A DNA stretch of 64,000 nt from an uncultured Pelagibacteraceae bacterium (GCA_902543575.1 CACBYV010000002.1:1-64000); one strand, 5' to 3'; positions 36,431 through 46,211 are shown, counted from the first letter of the stretch. Numbers and translations: made by a program. Notes: generated by a model not told the origin, from the sequence alone.

Positions 36431-37653
36431 TGATCAAAGATACAATCAAAAACCTTAGTTTATCAGCAACGCTAAAAATAAATGAAAAATCAAAAGTTAT
36501 TGAAATTGAAGGAAAAAATATTATTAAGTTTGGATTTGGACAATCACCATTTCCAGTTCCGATTACTATTGTTGAAGAATTAAAAAAAAATGCACATCAA
36601 AAAAGTTATTTACCTATCCAAGGATTAGATAAATTAAGAGGTTCAATCGCAAAATATGAGTCAAAAAAGAAAAATTATAATTTTGACTCAGATCAAGTCA
36701 TAATAGGTCCTGGTACCAAAGAGCTTATGTTCTTGATGCATTTAGCATTTGAAGGCGAAGTCTTGTTGCCAGCTCCAAGTTGGGTATCTTATAAGCCACA
36801 ATCAATAATAGCTAAAAATAACTATAATTGGATACAAACATCTCCTGAGAATAATTGGTTTCCTAAAGCTCAAGAAATAGAAAAAATTATTTTGAAAAAA
36901 CCAGATAAAAAATATCTTTTATTTCTTAATTCTCCAAATAATCCATCAGGACAAGTATGCGAAAATTTAAAAGAAATTTCTTTAATAGTAAAAAAGTATA
37001 ATATTTTAGTTTTATCAGATGAAATTTATTCTGAATTAACATTTGATGAAAATTATATTTCTATTTTCGAACTCTGCCCTGATAATGTTGTAATAAGTAA
37101 CGGACTTAGTAAATGGTGTGGCGCTGGAGGATGGAGACTTGGGTACTTTATAATACCAAAGAAAAAAATTGAATTACTTAAATCTATGAAAGTTTTAGCA
37201 AGTGAAACATTTTCCGCTGTAAGTTCACCAATACAGTTTGCTGCAATATCTGCTTTTAATGCTAACCATGATGAATATATCTTAAAATCAAAAAAAATTC
37301 TTAAAGCTGTTGGAGAATACGTATATAGAAATTTAAAATCTAATAATATTATTATGAACAAACCCATGGGTGGCTTTTATTTGATGCCTGAATTTTTGAA
37401 CAAAAAATTTAATAATTCTTCAATCATGTGTGATGAAATTTTAACTAATTTAAATATTGCTTTACTTCCAGGAAGTGACTTTGGATTTGATGAAAAAAGG
37501 ATGATTGTTCGTCTAAGTTTTACAGATTTTGACGGCGATATATTTATGAAAAATATTAATGAAAAAACTGATATTAATGATGAGTTAATAAAATTGTACG
37601 CCCCTAAGGTTGTAGAAGGAGTAAATAAATTAAAATCTTGGGTTGAAAAATAA
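36430..37653 (+). CDS. Class I/II PLP aminotransferase
   Basis: This 407-residue fold-type I aminotransferase has PLP-binding Lys228 in SNGLSKWCGAGGWRLGY, Asp197 and Tyr200 in LSDEIYSEL, and the C-terminal Arg region MIVRLSFTDFDG. It resembles the aspartate/aromatic group, but the substrate cannot be fixed. It is coupled to aacS by overlap, which would fit amino-acid catabolism producing acetoacetate, though this is only contextual. Confidence 0.87.
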   Translation: MIKDTIKNLSLSATLKINEKSKVIEIEGKNIIKFGFGQSPFPVPITIVEELKKNAHQKSYLPIQGLDKLRGSIAKYESKKKNYNFDSDQVIIGPGTKELMFLMHLAFEGEVLLPAPSWVSYKPQSIIAKNNYNWIQTSPENNWFPKAQEIEKIILKKPDKKYLLFLNSPNNPSGQVCENLKEISLIVKKYNILVLSDEIYSELTFDENYISIFELCPDNVVISNGLSKWCGAGGWRLGYFIIPKKKIELLKSMKVLASETFSAVSSPIQFAAISAFNANHDEYILKSKKILKAVGEYVYRNLKSNNIIMNKPMGGFYLMPEFLNKKFNNSSIMCDEILTNLNIALLPGSDFGFDEKRMIVRLSFTDFDGDIFMKNINEKTDINDELIKLYAPKVVEGVNKLKSWVEK

Positions 37654-37761
37654 TAATCAGTTAAAAAATTCCTTAATTAACAATACTTATATTAACTGAA
37701 TTTACTAGACACTCGTAGTAATAAATAGTTAGATTCGATTTTAAAACTTTAGAGAGGGTAT

Positions 37762-38769
37762 ATGAAAAAAATATTATCAACAATATCAAGCTCTCTGATT
37801 ATTTTTGCTGCTATATTTTCATTTGGATCAATAGCAAAATCAGCAGAGTTTTTTACAATAGGCACAGGAGGACCAACTGGAGTTTATTTTCAGACAGGAA
37901 ACGCTATTTGTAAAATGTTACACAAATCAGCAATTAGTGCTGAACATGGTAGAAAAAAAGGTATGAAAGATAAAGCTTACAGATGTACCGCTCCTTCAAC
38001 TGGAGGCTCAAATTATAACATCGGACAAATAAAAGATGGTGAGTTTCAATTTGGTGTAGCACAATCTGACTGGCAATATCATGCTTACAATGGATCAAGC
38101 AAATGGGAAGGGAAACAATTCAAAAATTTAAGAGCTGTTTTCTCAGTCCATAATGAGCCATTTCAAATCTGGGCTAGAAAAAAAGCAAAAGTCAAAGATT
38201 TTATGGGTCTCAAAGGAAAAGTAGTAAACATTGGAAATCCAGGTTCTGGTCAAAGAGGAACTATGGAAGAATTAATGAAAGCTATGGGAGTTGACAACAG
38301 CTTCTTTAAATCAGTTACTGAGCTAACATCTTCAGAGCAAGTAAAAGCTCTATGCGATGGTAAAATTGATGCGTTTGGATATTCAGTAGGTTTTCCAAAT
38401 GGGGCAATGGAACAAGCGGCAACATGTGCAGCTAAAGCTATGCCAATCAATTTAACAGGAGATGTAATTGATGGAATTATAAGTGGAGCTGATTATTATG
38501 CATCTGCAACAATTCCAAAAGGTACTTATACTAAACAGAAAAAAGATGTAACTACATTTGGCGTTAAAGCTACAGTAGTAACAAGTATGGATGTTTCTGA
38601 AGATTTAGTTTATCAAGTTACAAAAGCTGTTTTTGAAAATTTTGATGATTTTAGAAAACAACATCCAGCTTTTGCTCCTTTAGAGAAAAAAAATATGATA
38701 GCTGATGGTTTATCAGCACCACTTCATCCTGGAGCTGTTAAATATTATAAAGAAGCTGGTTTAATGTAA
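37762..38769 (+). CDS. TAXI-family TRAP transporter solute receptor
   Basis: This 335-residue periplasmic binding protein has a clear signal peptide (residues 1-27, ending AKSA) and the TAXI-type N-terminus EFFTIGTGGPTGVYFQTGNAIC. Middle motifs FGVAQSDWQYHAYNG and KVVNIGNPGSGQRGTMEELM are typical of the family. TRAP TAXI receptors bind organic acids such as glutamate or 2-oxoglutarate in the few characterised cases. An AGAGAGG ribosome-binding site precedes the ATG. It is followed by a terminator and then by the permease. Confidence 0.93.
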   Translation: MKKILSTISSSLIIFAAIFSFGSIAKSAEFFTIGTGGPTGVYFQTGNAICKMLHKSAISAEHGRKKGMKDKAYRCTAPSTGGSNYNIGQIKDGEFQFGVAQSDWQYHAYNGSSKWEGKQFKNLRAVFSVHNEPFQIWARKKAKVKDFMGLKGKVVNIGNPGSGQRGTMEELMKAMGVDNSFFKSVTELTSSEQVKALCDGKIDAFGYSVGFPNGAMEQAATCAAKAMPINLTGDVIDGIISGADYYASATIPKGTYTKQKKDVTTFGVKATVVTSMDVSEDLVYQVTKAVFENFDDFRKQHPAFAPLEKKNMIADGLSAPLHPGAVKYYKEAGLM

Positions 38770-38791
38770 TTAAATCTATATAAAAAAATTG

Positions 38792-38823
38792 AGGCCCAAT
38801 ATATCTATTGGGCCTTTTTTTTT
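38792..38823 (+). terminator. Terminator between TAXI receptor and permease
   Basis: A 9-bp perfect stem (AGGCCCAAT at 38792-38800 and ATTGGGCCT at 38807-38815) with a 6-nt loop is followed by nine T. It lies 22 nt after the receptor stop and 14 nt before the permease start. Partial read-through would give much more receptor than permease, a common arrangement for binding-protein transporters. Confidence 0.92.
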
Positions 38824-38837
38824 ATATATTAAGCTGA

Positions 38838-41159
38838 ATGTCAGCAGACATAGAAAAAAAAATTGAAAATAAGATTAAAGAAGATCTTTCTCCTACAAGA
38901 AATCTATCAGGATTTCATTTAAAGTTAGTTGCAGTTATTGCAATAACTTGGTCTTTATTTCAGCTTTGGTATGCTTCCCCATTTCCATTTTGGCTTAATT
39001 TTGGAATGTTTAAAGGTTTACCTGCTAGAGCAATTCATCTTGGTTTCGCACTTTTGTTAGCTTTTTTAATATTTCCATATGCACGGGCTAAAAAAGTAAA
39101 TTTTATAGATATACTAATTGCGATAACAGGTGCGGTTTGTTGTTTATATATTTATTTTTTTTATGATCAATTAGTAGATAGGGGTGGAATATTACTTAAA
39201 ATAAATCTTTCCGATGATTTTACTATCCCTGTAGAACTTATACTTGGAATAGTTGGAATATTAATTCTTCTTGAAGCCACCCGTAGAGTAATAGGTGTCC
39301 CATTAGTTGTTATTGCGGTTTGTTTTTTGTTATTTTCTTATTTTGGTCAATATGCACCAGATATAATTTCACATGGTGGATTATCATTAAAACGTTTAGT
39401 TGGTTTTCAATGGTTTGATCAAGAAGCAATTTTTGGAATCCCAATAGGTGTTTCTGTTGATTTCATTTTTCTCTTTGTACTTTTTGGAGCACTTTTAGAA
39501 ACTGCTGGAGGAGGCAAATATTTTTTAGATTTAGCCTTTGCAATGGTTGGAAAAATGCGAGGTGGTCCTGCCAAAGCAGCTATTCTTGGATCTGGTATGA
39601 CAGGATTAATCTCAGGATCATCAATTGCTAATACAGTTACAACTGGAACATTTACAATTCCAATTATGAAAAAGACTGGTTTTTCAAAAGAAAAAGCGGG
39701 TGCAATCGAAGTTTCTTCATCAGTTAATGGTCAAATAATGCCTCCAGTTATGGGAGCAGCAGCTTTTGTGATGGCAAGTTTTATTGGAGTTACTTATTTT
39801 GAGGTTGTCAAACATGCTTTTTTACCAGCTATAATTTCTTACATTGCACTATTTTATATATCTCACCTTGAAGCGCTTAAATTAAATTTAAAAGGTATGG
39901 ATGAAAACGATATTCCAAAATTAAAAAAAACATTTTTTGAAGGAATACATTTTTTAGTTCCAATATTCGTTCTCATATATCTACTAGTTTACATGAGGCT
40001 TACAGCTTCTTACTCTATTTTTTTTGCAACAATAACATTAATTATAGTCAATCTTTTAAATAAATTTTTCAAAGAAAAGAACTTTAAGAATGCTTTAATA
40101 TATTGGTATAACCAAACTGTTGTAGGTTTCGAAAAGGGCGCCTTGAATATGGTTAGTGTCGGAATAGCAATTGCAACAGCAGGTATTATAGTTGGTGCTG
40201 TTGGATCTACAGGTTTGAGTACTAATTTAATAATTGTAATCGAGTCAATTGCAAAAGATAATGTTATTATTCTCTTATTTTTAACAATTATTTTGTGTTT
40301 ACTATTGGGTATGGGTTTACCAACTACGGCAAACTACGTTGTTGTAGCATCTCTAATGGCAACTGTTCTTGTGGATGTTGGAAATGCATCAGGATTTATT
40401 TTTCCTTTAATTGCGGTTCATTTATTCGTGTTCTATTTTGGCCTAATGGCAGACGTAACACCTCCAGTTGGCTTAGCATCTTACGCAGCTGCTGCTATTT
40501 CTGGTGGAGACCCATTAAGAACAGGAGCCCAGGCATTTTGGTATAGTCTGAGAACAGGAATACTTCCTATTGTATTCTTATTTAACAGTGAGTTATTATT
40601 AATTGGTATTGAAAGTATATGGCATGGTCTATTGGTCATAGCAACCTCATTGATTGGGATTTTAGTATTTACATCTGCTACTCAGGGATGGTTTATAAAT
40701 AAACTGAGATGGTATGAGATTATTATTTTTTTAATAATTTCAATATCATTATTATCTCCAGAATTTATTCTAAATAAATTTTACCCAAAATATAACTATT
40801 TAAGTATTGAAGAAATAAACAAAAAACAGTTTGATTATAATAAAGAGATAAGAATTAAAATTACTAGACTTACAGAGTACGGCGAAAGATATAAATTATT
40901 TGTAATTGAAAAAAATAGTTTTGATCAAAATTTCAGTTTAGATGATTATGGAATGAGCTTAGTTGTAGAAGATAATAAAACCATAATTGATACTTTAAAA
41001 TGGAATGGAATTGCAAAAAAATCTGGTTTAGATATGGGAGATATTATTAATGAATTTAAAATTGAAAATCAGAATAGACCAAAAAAAGAAATAATTTATC
41101 CTATCGCTCTTATTCTTTTATCAATCTTTGGTTATTTAAATATAAGAAGAAGAACCTAG
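38838..41159 (+). CDS. TRAP transporter fused permease (TAXI type) with DUF3394 tail
   Basis: This 773-residue integral membrane protein fuses the small DctQ-like part to the large DctM-like channel. There are many hydrophobic helices and TRAP motifs such as GSGMTGLISGSSIANTVTTG, SSVNGQIMPPVMGAAAFVMA and LGMGLPTTANYVVVASLMA. The last 130 residues or so form a cytosol/periplasm-sized domain (ITRLTEYGERYKLFVIEK and GMSLVVEDNKTI, a PDZ-like DUF3394 region) followed by a final helix. It imports the ligand of the upstream receptor using an ion gradient. Confidence 0.92.
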   Translation: MSADIEKKIENKIKEDLSPTRNLSGFHLKLVAVIAITWSLFQLWYASPFPFWLNFGMFKGLPARAIHLGFALLLAFLIFPYARAKKVNFIDILIAITGAVCCLYIYFFYDQLVDRGGILLKINLSDDFTIPVELILGIVGILILLEATRRVIGVPLVVIAVCFLLFSYFGQYAPDIISHGGLSLKRLVGFQWFDQEAIFGIPIGVSVDFIFLFVLFGALLETAGGGKYFLDLAFAMVGKMRGGPAKAAILGSGMTGLISGSSIANTVTTGTFTIPIMKKTGFSKEKAGAIEVSSSVNGQIMPPVMGAAAFVMASFIGVTYFEVVKHAFLPAIISYIALFYISHLEALKLNLKGMDENDIPKLKKTFFEGIHFLVPIFVLIYLLVYMRLTASYSIFFATITLIIVNLLNKFFKEKNFKNALIYWYNQTVVGFEKGALNMVSVGIAIATAGIIVGAVGSTGLSTNLIIVIESIAKDNVIILLFLTIILCLLLGMGLPTTANYVVVASLMATVLVDVGNASGFIFPLIAVHLFVFYFGLMADVTPPVGLASYAAAAISGGDPLRTGAQAFWYSLRTGILPIVFLFNSELLLIGIESIWHGLLVIATSLIGILVFTSATQGWFINKLRWYEIIIFLIISISLLSPEFILNKFYPKYNYLSIEEINKKQFDYNKEIRIKITRLTEYGERYKLFVIEKNSFDQNFSLDDYGMSLVVEDNKTIIDTLKWNGIAKKSGLDMGDIINEFKIENQNRPKKEIIYPIALILLSIFGYLNIRRRT

Positions 41160-41575
41160 CTTAGACCTGCATGGGGTAACTTACGTTGAAGTATTTTCCA
41201 AATACCTGTAGCAGATGCAATTATTTTACCTTTACATTCTAAATAGCACTCTAAAAAAACCATGCTTTTTGTTTTTTTTTTAATTTTTACATATCCAAAA
41301 ATTTCATCACCAATAGTTGAAGGCCCAATAAAATCAATATTAAGTGTTATAGTTACACAAGGCTGATTACCCGAAATTCTATGGGCTCCAGATCCGCACC
41401 CAGTATCTATAATCGATGCTATATACCCACCATGAGTTATGCCAGCTCTGTTAAGATGGTTTTTTTTTATTTTGGTTTTAAATTCATATTTAGTTTTTGA
41501 GATATCTCTTAGTAGCAAACCACCATTGTGTCTCATGAAACCTTTTTTAACGCTTATTTGTTTAAATTTTTTCAT
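41156..41575 (-). CDS. PaaI-type hotdog thioesterase
   Basis: This 139-residue hotdog protein of the acyl-CoA thioesterase group has the active-site HGGYIASIIDTGCG stretch and the C-terminal strand ending SATGIWKIL. It probably hydrolyses acyl-CoAs, perhaps aromatic ones, but the substrate is not shown. Its start overlaps the stop of an upstream 27-codon frame by one base. It is convergent with the TRAP permease (4-bp overlap). Confidence 0.8.
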   Translation of the reverse strand: MKKFKQISVKKGFMRHNGGLLLRDISKTKYEFKTKIKKNHLNRAGITHGGYIASIIDTGCGSGAHRISGNQPCVTITLNIDFIGPSTIGDEIFGYVKIKKKTKSMVFLECYLECKGKIIASATGIWKILQRKLPHAGLS

Positions 41576-41658
41576 TAAATTATTAAAGTTATTAAAAATA
41601 ATATTATTATCACTATTACAAAAAAATAAATTACAGATTTTTGCAAAGATATTTTCAT
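41575..41658 (-). CDS. Possible 27-residue single-span membrane peptide
   Basis: This 27-codon frame sits between tRNA-Arg and the thioesterase. It starts with MKISLQKSVIYFFVIVIIIL and is hydrophobic to the end. It has a clear GGAAGG ribosome-binding site 6 nt before the ATG, and its stop overlaps the thioesterase ATG (TAATG). The site and overlap argue for translation, but the low complexity of A+T-rich DNA means it could be an upstream coupling frame rather than a functional protein. Confidence 0.4.
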   Translation of the reverse strand: MKISLQKSVIYFFVIVIIILFLITLII

Positions 41659-41671
41659 TTTTCCTTCCTTT

Positions 41672-41748
41672 TGGTGCGCCTGCTAGGAGTCGAACCCAGA
41701 ACCTCCTGGTCCGTAGCCAAGCGCTCTATCCAATTGAGCTACAGGCGC
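41672..41748 (-). tRNA. tRNA-Arg (anticodon ACG)
   Basis: A 77-nt cloverleaf with encoded CCA on the minus strand. Acceptor strands are GCGCCTG and CAGGCGC, the D arm is GCTCAATTGGATAGAGC, and the anticodon stem is CTTGG/CCAGG with loop CTACGGA, giving anticodon ACG, whose A34 is normally edited to inosine to read CGN codons. The T arm is GTTCTGGGTTCGACTCCTAG-like. Confidence 0.97.
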
Positions 41749-41842
41749 TAAAATTAATCTATTCTTTTAACATTTATTATTAATTTTACTAAATTTTAAT
41801 AATGGTCAAAAATATACATCTATTAAAAGTAAATAATATATA

Positions 41843-41849
41843 TATATAC
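41843..41849 (+). promoter_or_regulatory. aceE -10-like TATATAC element
   Basis: TATATAC at 41843-41849 lies inside an alternating TA stretch, with 10 nt before the aceE ATG. No convincing -35 is visible. The same element and spacing precede rpsT and gltD. The predicted leader is only a few bases, and no Shine-Dalgarno sequence is present. Confidence 0.35.
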
Positions 41850-41859
41850 AAATAGCGAA

Positions 41860-44800
41860 ATGAGTGAAAAATTACTAGTTCCAGATATTGGAGATTTTGA
41901 AGAAGTAGAAATCATAGAAATTCTTGTAAAAGAAGGAGATAAAATCTCTAAAAATGACCCTGTAATAACTTTAGAAAGTGATAAATCAAGTGTTGAAGTA
42001 CCATCTGCTTTTGAGGGTGTTGTAGATAGTATTAACATAAAGATTGGTGATAAAGTTTCTAAAGGAGATTTGATACTAACATTATCTTCTGAGAATGGAA
42101 CTCAGCAAAAACAAGAAACTATTGAAAAGATACCACCTGCAACGGAAAAAATAATTGCGGAAGCGGAAAATTCTAACGGATATAATAATTCTGAATTAGA
42201 TACGAGTGTACATAAAGAGATCAAAGTAGAAAATACACAAGTAGAAGAACATAATGAAAGATTAGAAATAGTTGAAAATAATAATGATATTGATCCTCAA
42301 GAGACGAAAGAATGGTTAGAATCTTTGTCTGCCGTAGTACATTCCGAAGGACCTGAGAGAGCTCATTTTTTAATTAAACAATTAATTGATCAGGCATATA
42401 AAGAGGGATCAAATATACCCTACACCCAAAATACACCATACATAAACACTATACCAGCAGATGAAGAGATAAAATCTCCAGGCGATCAAAATATCGAAAG
42501 AAAAATCAGAGCACTAATTCGATGGAATTCAGCAGTGATGGTTGTCAGAGCAAACATGAGAGATCCTTCATTAGGAGGTCACATTGGGACATTTGCTTCA
42601 GCAGCAACTCTTTATGATATAGGAATGAATCATTTTTGGAGAGCTAAAAGCAATAAATTTGGTGGAGATTTAATTTATTTCCAAGGACATTCAGCGCCAG
42701 GTATTTACGCTAGAGCTTTTTTGGAAGGAAGACTTGACGAGAAGCAATTAGATAGATTCAGACAGGAAGTTTACCCAGGAGGTTTATCATCTTATCCTCA
42801 TCCATGGCTGATGCCTAAGTTTTGGCAGTTTCCAACTGTTTCCATGGGTCTTGGACCAATGATGGCAACCTATCAGGCAAGATTTATGAAATATCTTATT
42901 AATAGAAAATTAATAAAAGATGAGAATAGAAAAGTTTGGTCTTTCTTAGGAGATGGTGAAATAGATGAGCCAGAAGCTCTAGGATCTATTGGTTTAGCAG
43001 CAAGAGAAAAGTTAGATAACTTGATTTATGTTGTGAACTGCAACCTACAAAGATTAGATGGTCCAGTAAGAGGCAATGGTAAAATTATTCAAGAATTAGA
43101 AGGAATTTTTAGAGGAGCTGGATGGAATGTAATAAAAGTTATTTGGGGATCATATTGGGATCCTTTACTCGCAAATGATAAATCAGGTTTACTTGTAAAA
43201 AGAATGAACGAAGCAGTTGATGGAGAATACCAAGCCTTTAAAGCAAAAGGCGGTTTATATGTTAGAGATAACTTCTTTGGGAAATACCCTGAACTTAAAA
43301 ATCTAGTTGCAAGTTATACGGATAGCGATATTTGGAAATTAAATAGAGGCGGTCACGACCCGCATAAAGTTTATGCTGCTTATCATAAAGCTATTAATAC
43401 AAAAGATAGACCAACAGTCATATTAGCTAAAACAATTAAAGGATATGGTATGGGAAAATCTGGTGAAAGTATAAATACAACCCACCAACAAAAAAAATTA
43501 GGTGTAGATGATTTACTATATTACAGAGATAGATTTGATGTTCCATTAACAGATAAACAAGTCAAAAATATAGAATACTTTAGACCTGATGAAAATTCAG
43601 AGGAAATAAAATACTTAAAAAAAAGAAGATTGGCTTTAGGAGGATATATTCCTGAGAGATCGTCTTTTTCGAAACCAATCAAAACACCAAGTAATGATAT
43701 TTTTGACTTTATGAAAAAGTCAACTGGTGAAAAAGAAATGTCAACTACTATGGCACTTGTTAGGATGTTGACTAATTTGCTAAGAGATAAAAATGTTGCT
43801 CCAAGACTTGTCCCAATAATCCCTGATGAAGCAAGAACATTTGGTATGGAAGGTTTTTTCCAAAAAATAGGTATATATGCGCATGAAGGTCAAAAATATG
43901 AGCCAGAGGATTCAGCTCAATTAAGCTCTTACAAGGAAGAGAAAAGTGGTCAAGTTTTAGAGGAAGGAATAAATGAGGCTGGATCCATGGCATCATGGAT
44001 AGCAGCAGGAACATCGTATTCAAACCACGATATTGAAATGATACCAATTTATCTTTTTTACTCTATGTTTGGTTTTCAAAGAACTGGAGATTTTGCTTGG
44101 GCGGCTGGAGATAGTCAAACAAGAGGATTTTTAATTGGAGCTACAGCTGGAAGAACAACTTTGGCTGGAGAAGGTCTTCAACACCAAGATGGTCACAGTC
44201 ATTTATTAGCATCAACAATTCCAAATTGTGTTTCTTATGATCCAACCTTTCATTATGAATTAGCTACAATTTTTAAAGAAGGTTTAAGAAGAATGCATGA
44301 AAAACATGAAAATATTTTTTACTACATTACAACAATGAATGAAAATTATTCTCATCCAGAGATGCCCAAAGATTGCGAAGAAGGCATATTAAAAGGGATG
44401 TATAAAATAAAAGATTTCAGTAAGAATAAAAAAAATAAGATTCAATTATTGGGTTCAGGAACAATTTTAAGAGAGATGATTGAGGCAGCAGAAATTTTAC
44501 AAAATGAATATCAAGTAGATAGTGAAGTGTGGAGTGTTACCAGCTTTAATGAATTAAGAAGAGATGGACTTGAAACAGAAAGGTATAATTTGCTTAATCC
44601 AGGAGGAGAAAAAAAAATCTCTTACGTTGAAAAATGCCTTGGAAAAACTGAAGGTCCTATTCTAGCAGCTTCAGATTACATGAGAATGAATTCTGACCAA
44701 ATTAGACCTTACATAAATAAAAGTTTTTATTCATTGGGTACAGACGGATTTGGTAGAAGTGATACAAGAAAAAATCTAAGAAAATTTTTTGAAGTCGATA

Positions 44801-44928
44801 AAGAGCATATAGTTGCATATGGCTTAAGTATTTTATCTAATGAACAATTAATTGCTTCTAAACATGCGGTAGATGCAATTAAAAAATATAAAATTGATAA
44901 AGATAAGCCTATGCCCACAAAATTATAA
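41860..44928 (+). CDS. aceE: Pyruvate dehydrogenase E1 (homodimeric) with fused lipoyl domain
   Basis: E1 decarboxylates pyruvate on thiamine diphosphate and transfers the acetyl group to a lipoyl arm. This 1022-residue protein starts with a complete lipoyl domain (residues 1-80, lipoyl-lysine Lys42 in ESDKSSVEVP), then an acidic Glu/Asn/Pro linker to about residue 142. A full AceE-type E1 follows, with SLGGHIGTFASAATL, the ThDP motif starting GDGEIDEPEALGS, and GDFAWAAGDSQTRGFL. The usual Escherichia coli-type AceE has no lipoyl domain. The stop overlaps the E2 ATG (TAATG). Confidence 0.95.
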   Translation: MSEKLLVPDIGDFEEVEIIEILVKEGDKISKNDPVITLESDKSSVEVPSAFEGVVDSINIKIGDKVSKGDLILTLSSENGTQQKQETIEKIPPATEKIIAEAENSNGYNNSELDTSVHKEIKVENTQVEEHNERLEIVENNNDIDPQETKEWLESLSAVVHSEGPERAHFLIKQLIDQAYKEGSNIPYTQNTPYINTIPADEEIKSPGDQNIERKIRALIRWNSAVMVVRANMRDPSLGGHIGTFASAATLYDIGMNHFWRAKSNKFGGDLIYFQGHSAPGIYARAFLEGRLDEKQLDRFRQEVYPGGLSSYPHPWLMPKFWQFPTVSMGLGPMMATYQARFMKYLINRKLIKDENRKVWSFLGDGEIDEPEALGSIGLAAREKLDNLIYVVNCNLQRLDGPVRGNGKIIQELEGIFRGAGWNVIKVIWGSYWDPLLANDKSGLLVKRMNEAVDGEYQAFKAKGGLYVRDNFFGKYPELKNLVASYTDSDIWKLNRGGHDPHKVYAAYHKAINTKDRPTVILAKTIKGYGMGKSGESINTTHQQKKLGVDDLLYYRDRFDVPLTDKQVKNIEYFRPDENSEEIKYLKKRRLALGGYIPERSSFSKPIKTPSNDIFDFMKKSTGEKEMSTTMALVRMLTNLLRDKNVAPRLVPIIPDEARTFGMEGFFQKIGIYAHEGQKYEPEDSAQLSSYKEEKSGQVLEEGINEAGSMASWIAAGTSYSNHDIEMIPIYLFYSMFGFQRTGDFAWAAGDSQTRGFLIGATAGRTTLAGEGLQHQDGHSHLLASTIPNCVSYDPTFHYELATIFKEGLRRMHEKHENIFYYITTMNENYSHPEMPKDCEEGILKGMYKIKDFSKNKKNKIQLLGSGTILREMIEAAEILQNEYQVDSEVWSVTSFNELRRDGLETERYNLLNPGGEKKISYVEKCLGKTEGPILAASDYMRMNSDQIRPYINKSFYSLGTDGFGRSDTRKNLRKFFEVDKEHIVAYGLSILSNEQLIASKHAVDAIKKYKIDKDKPMPTKL

Positions 44929-46211
44929 TGAGCGAGAAAGAAGTATTAGTTCCTAACATTGGTGATTTTAAAGATGTTGAAGTAATTGAGGTATTAATAG
45001 AGGCAGGATCAAATATTAATAAAGATGATCCGATAATTACAATAGAAAGCGATAAATCAAGTGTTGAGATCCCAAGCCCATACTCAGGAAGTGTTAAAAA
45101 AGTTAATTTAAAAGTTGGTGATAAGGTTTCAGAGGGTTCATCAATACTAATAATTGGTTCAGAAGAACAAAAACCAGATGAGCAAATTGAGGAAGAGGTC
45201 AAAGAGATTAAAGAAGAAACTATTATACAAAAACCACCCGAAAAAGTAATTTCAAAACCAAAAGAAATAATAAAAAATAATAGAGTTAGTGTATTCAAAT
45301 CAAGCAAAGCGCTTGCTAGCCCAAAAACTAGAAAATTTGCAAGAGAACTTGGTGTTGATATTAATAATGTTATTGGATCACAAAGATCAGGAAGAATTAT
45401 AGAGGAGGATATAAAAAAATTCGTATCTTCTAATTTTAATAAACCTCAAGAAGAAAAGAAGGCTCCATCTATAAAGCCCTCAGAATATGATCACGCTGAT
45501 TTTGGAGATGTAGAAATTCAAGATATACCAAGAATTAAAAGAATTGCTGCTCCACATTTATCAAATTCTTGGCAAACAATACCGCATGTTACTAGTTGTG
45601 ATGAAGCAGATATCACTGAGTTAGAAGAATTTAGACAAAATTTGACTGATACTTTTACTGGAGAAAAAAAGAAAATTACTCCATTGGCATTTATTATAAA
45701 GGCAGTTGTGGAAGCTTTGAAAGTTTTTCCAAGATTTAATAGTTCTATTGACAATATTGAAAATGGAAAAATAACATTAAAAAAATACTTCCATGTAGGA
45801 ATTGCAGTTGATACTCCCAATGGTTTAATGGTGCCAAAAATAAGAAATGCTAATCAAAAGAATATAGATCAAATCAGCAAGGATCTAAAAAAAGTTAGTG
45901 ATGATTGCCGAAATTTGAAGATAGATAAAAAAGAGTTTTATGGAGGATCCATAACTATAACAAGTCTAGGCGGCATTGGAGGAACTTATTTTACTCCTAT
46001 AATAAATTATCCTGAAGTTGCTATTTTAGGAATTGGAAGGACTTATATTAAACCTGTTTATATTGATGGACAATTTAAACCTAGAACAATGTTGCCTTTA
46101 TCACTCTCTTACGATCATAGAATTATTGACGGTGCTGAGGGTTCAAGATTTAATAATGAATTAAAAAATAACCTTGGTAAAAACTTTGCCTACAAATTAG
46201 CTAAGCAATGA
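44928..46211 (+). CDS. aceF: Pyruvate dehydrogenase E2, dihydrolipoyl acetyltransferase
   Basis: E2 carries acetyl groups on its lipoyl arm and transfers them to CoA. The 427 residues have one lipoyl domain (1-80, Lys43 in ESDKSSVEIP), a linker, the E3/E1-binding domain near 125-162 (SPKTRKFARELGVDI and RSGRIIEEDIKKFV), and the catalytic core with His397 in LSYDHRIIDG. The lipoyl domain is strikingly similar to that of the upstream E1 (both read MSEK, LVP, IGDF). Only one lipoyl domain is present, against three in Escherichia coli. E3 is not in the window. It overlaps the next gene as ATGA. Confidence 0.95.
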   Translation: MSEKEVLVPNIGDFKDVEVIEVLIEAGSNINKDDPIITIESDKSSVEIPSPYSGSVKKVNLKVGDKVSEGSSILIIGSEEQKPDEQIEEEVKEIKEETIIQKPPEKVISKPKEIIKNNRVSVFKSSKALASPKTRKFARELGVDINNVIGSQRSGRIIEEDIKKFVSSNFNKPQEEKKAPSIKPSEYDHADFGDVEIQDIPRIKRIAAPHLSNSWQTIPHVTSCDEADITELEEFRQNLTDTFTGEKKKITPLAFIIKAVVEALKVFPRFNSSIDNIENGKITLKKYFHVGIAVDTPNGLMVPKIRNANQKNIDQISKDLKKVSDDCRNLKIDKKEFYGGSITITSLGGIGGTYFTPIINYPEVAILGIGRTYIKPVYIDGQFKPRTMLPLSLSYDHRIIDGAEGSRFNNELKNNLGKNFAYKLAKQ

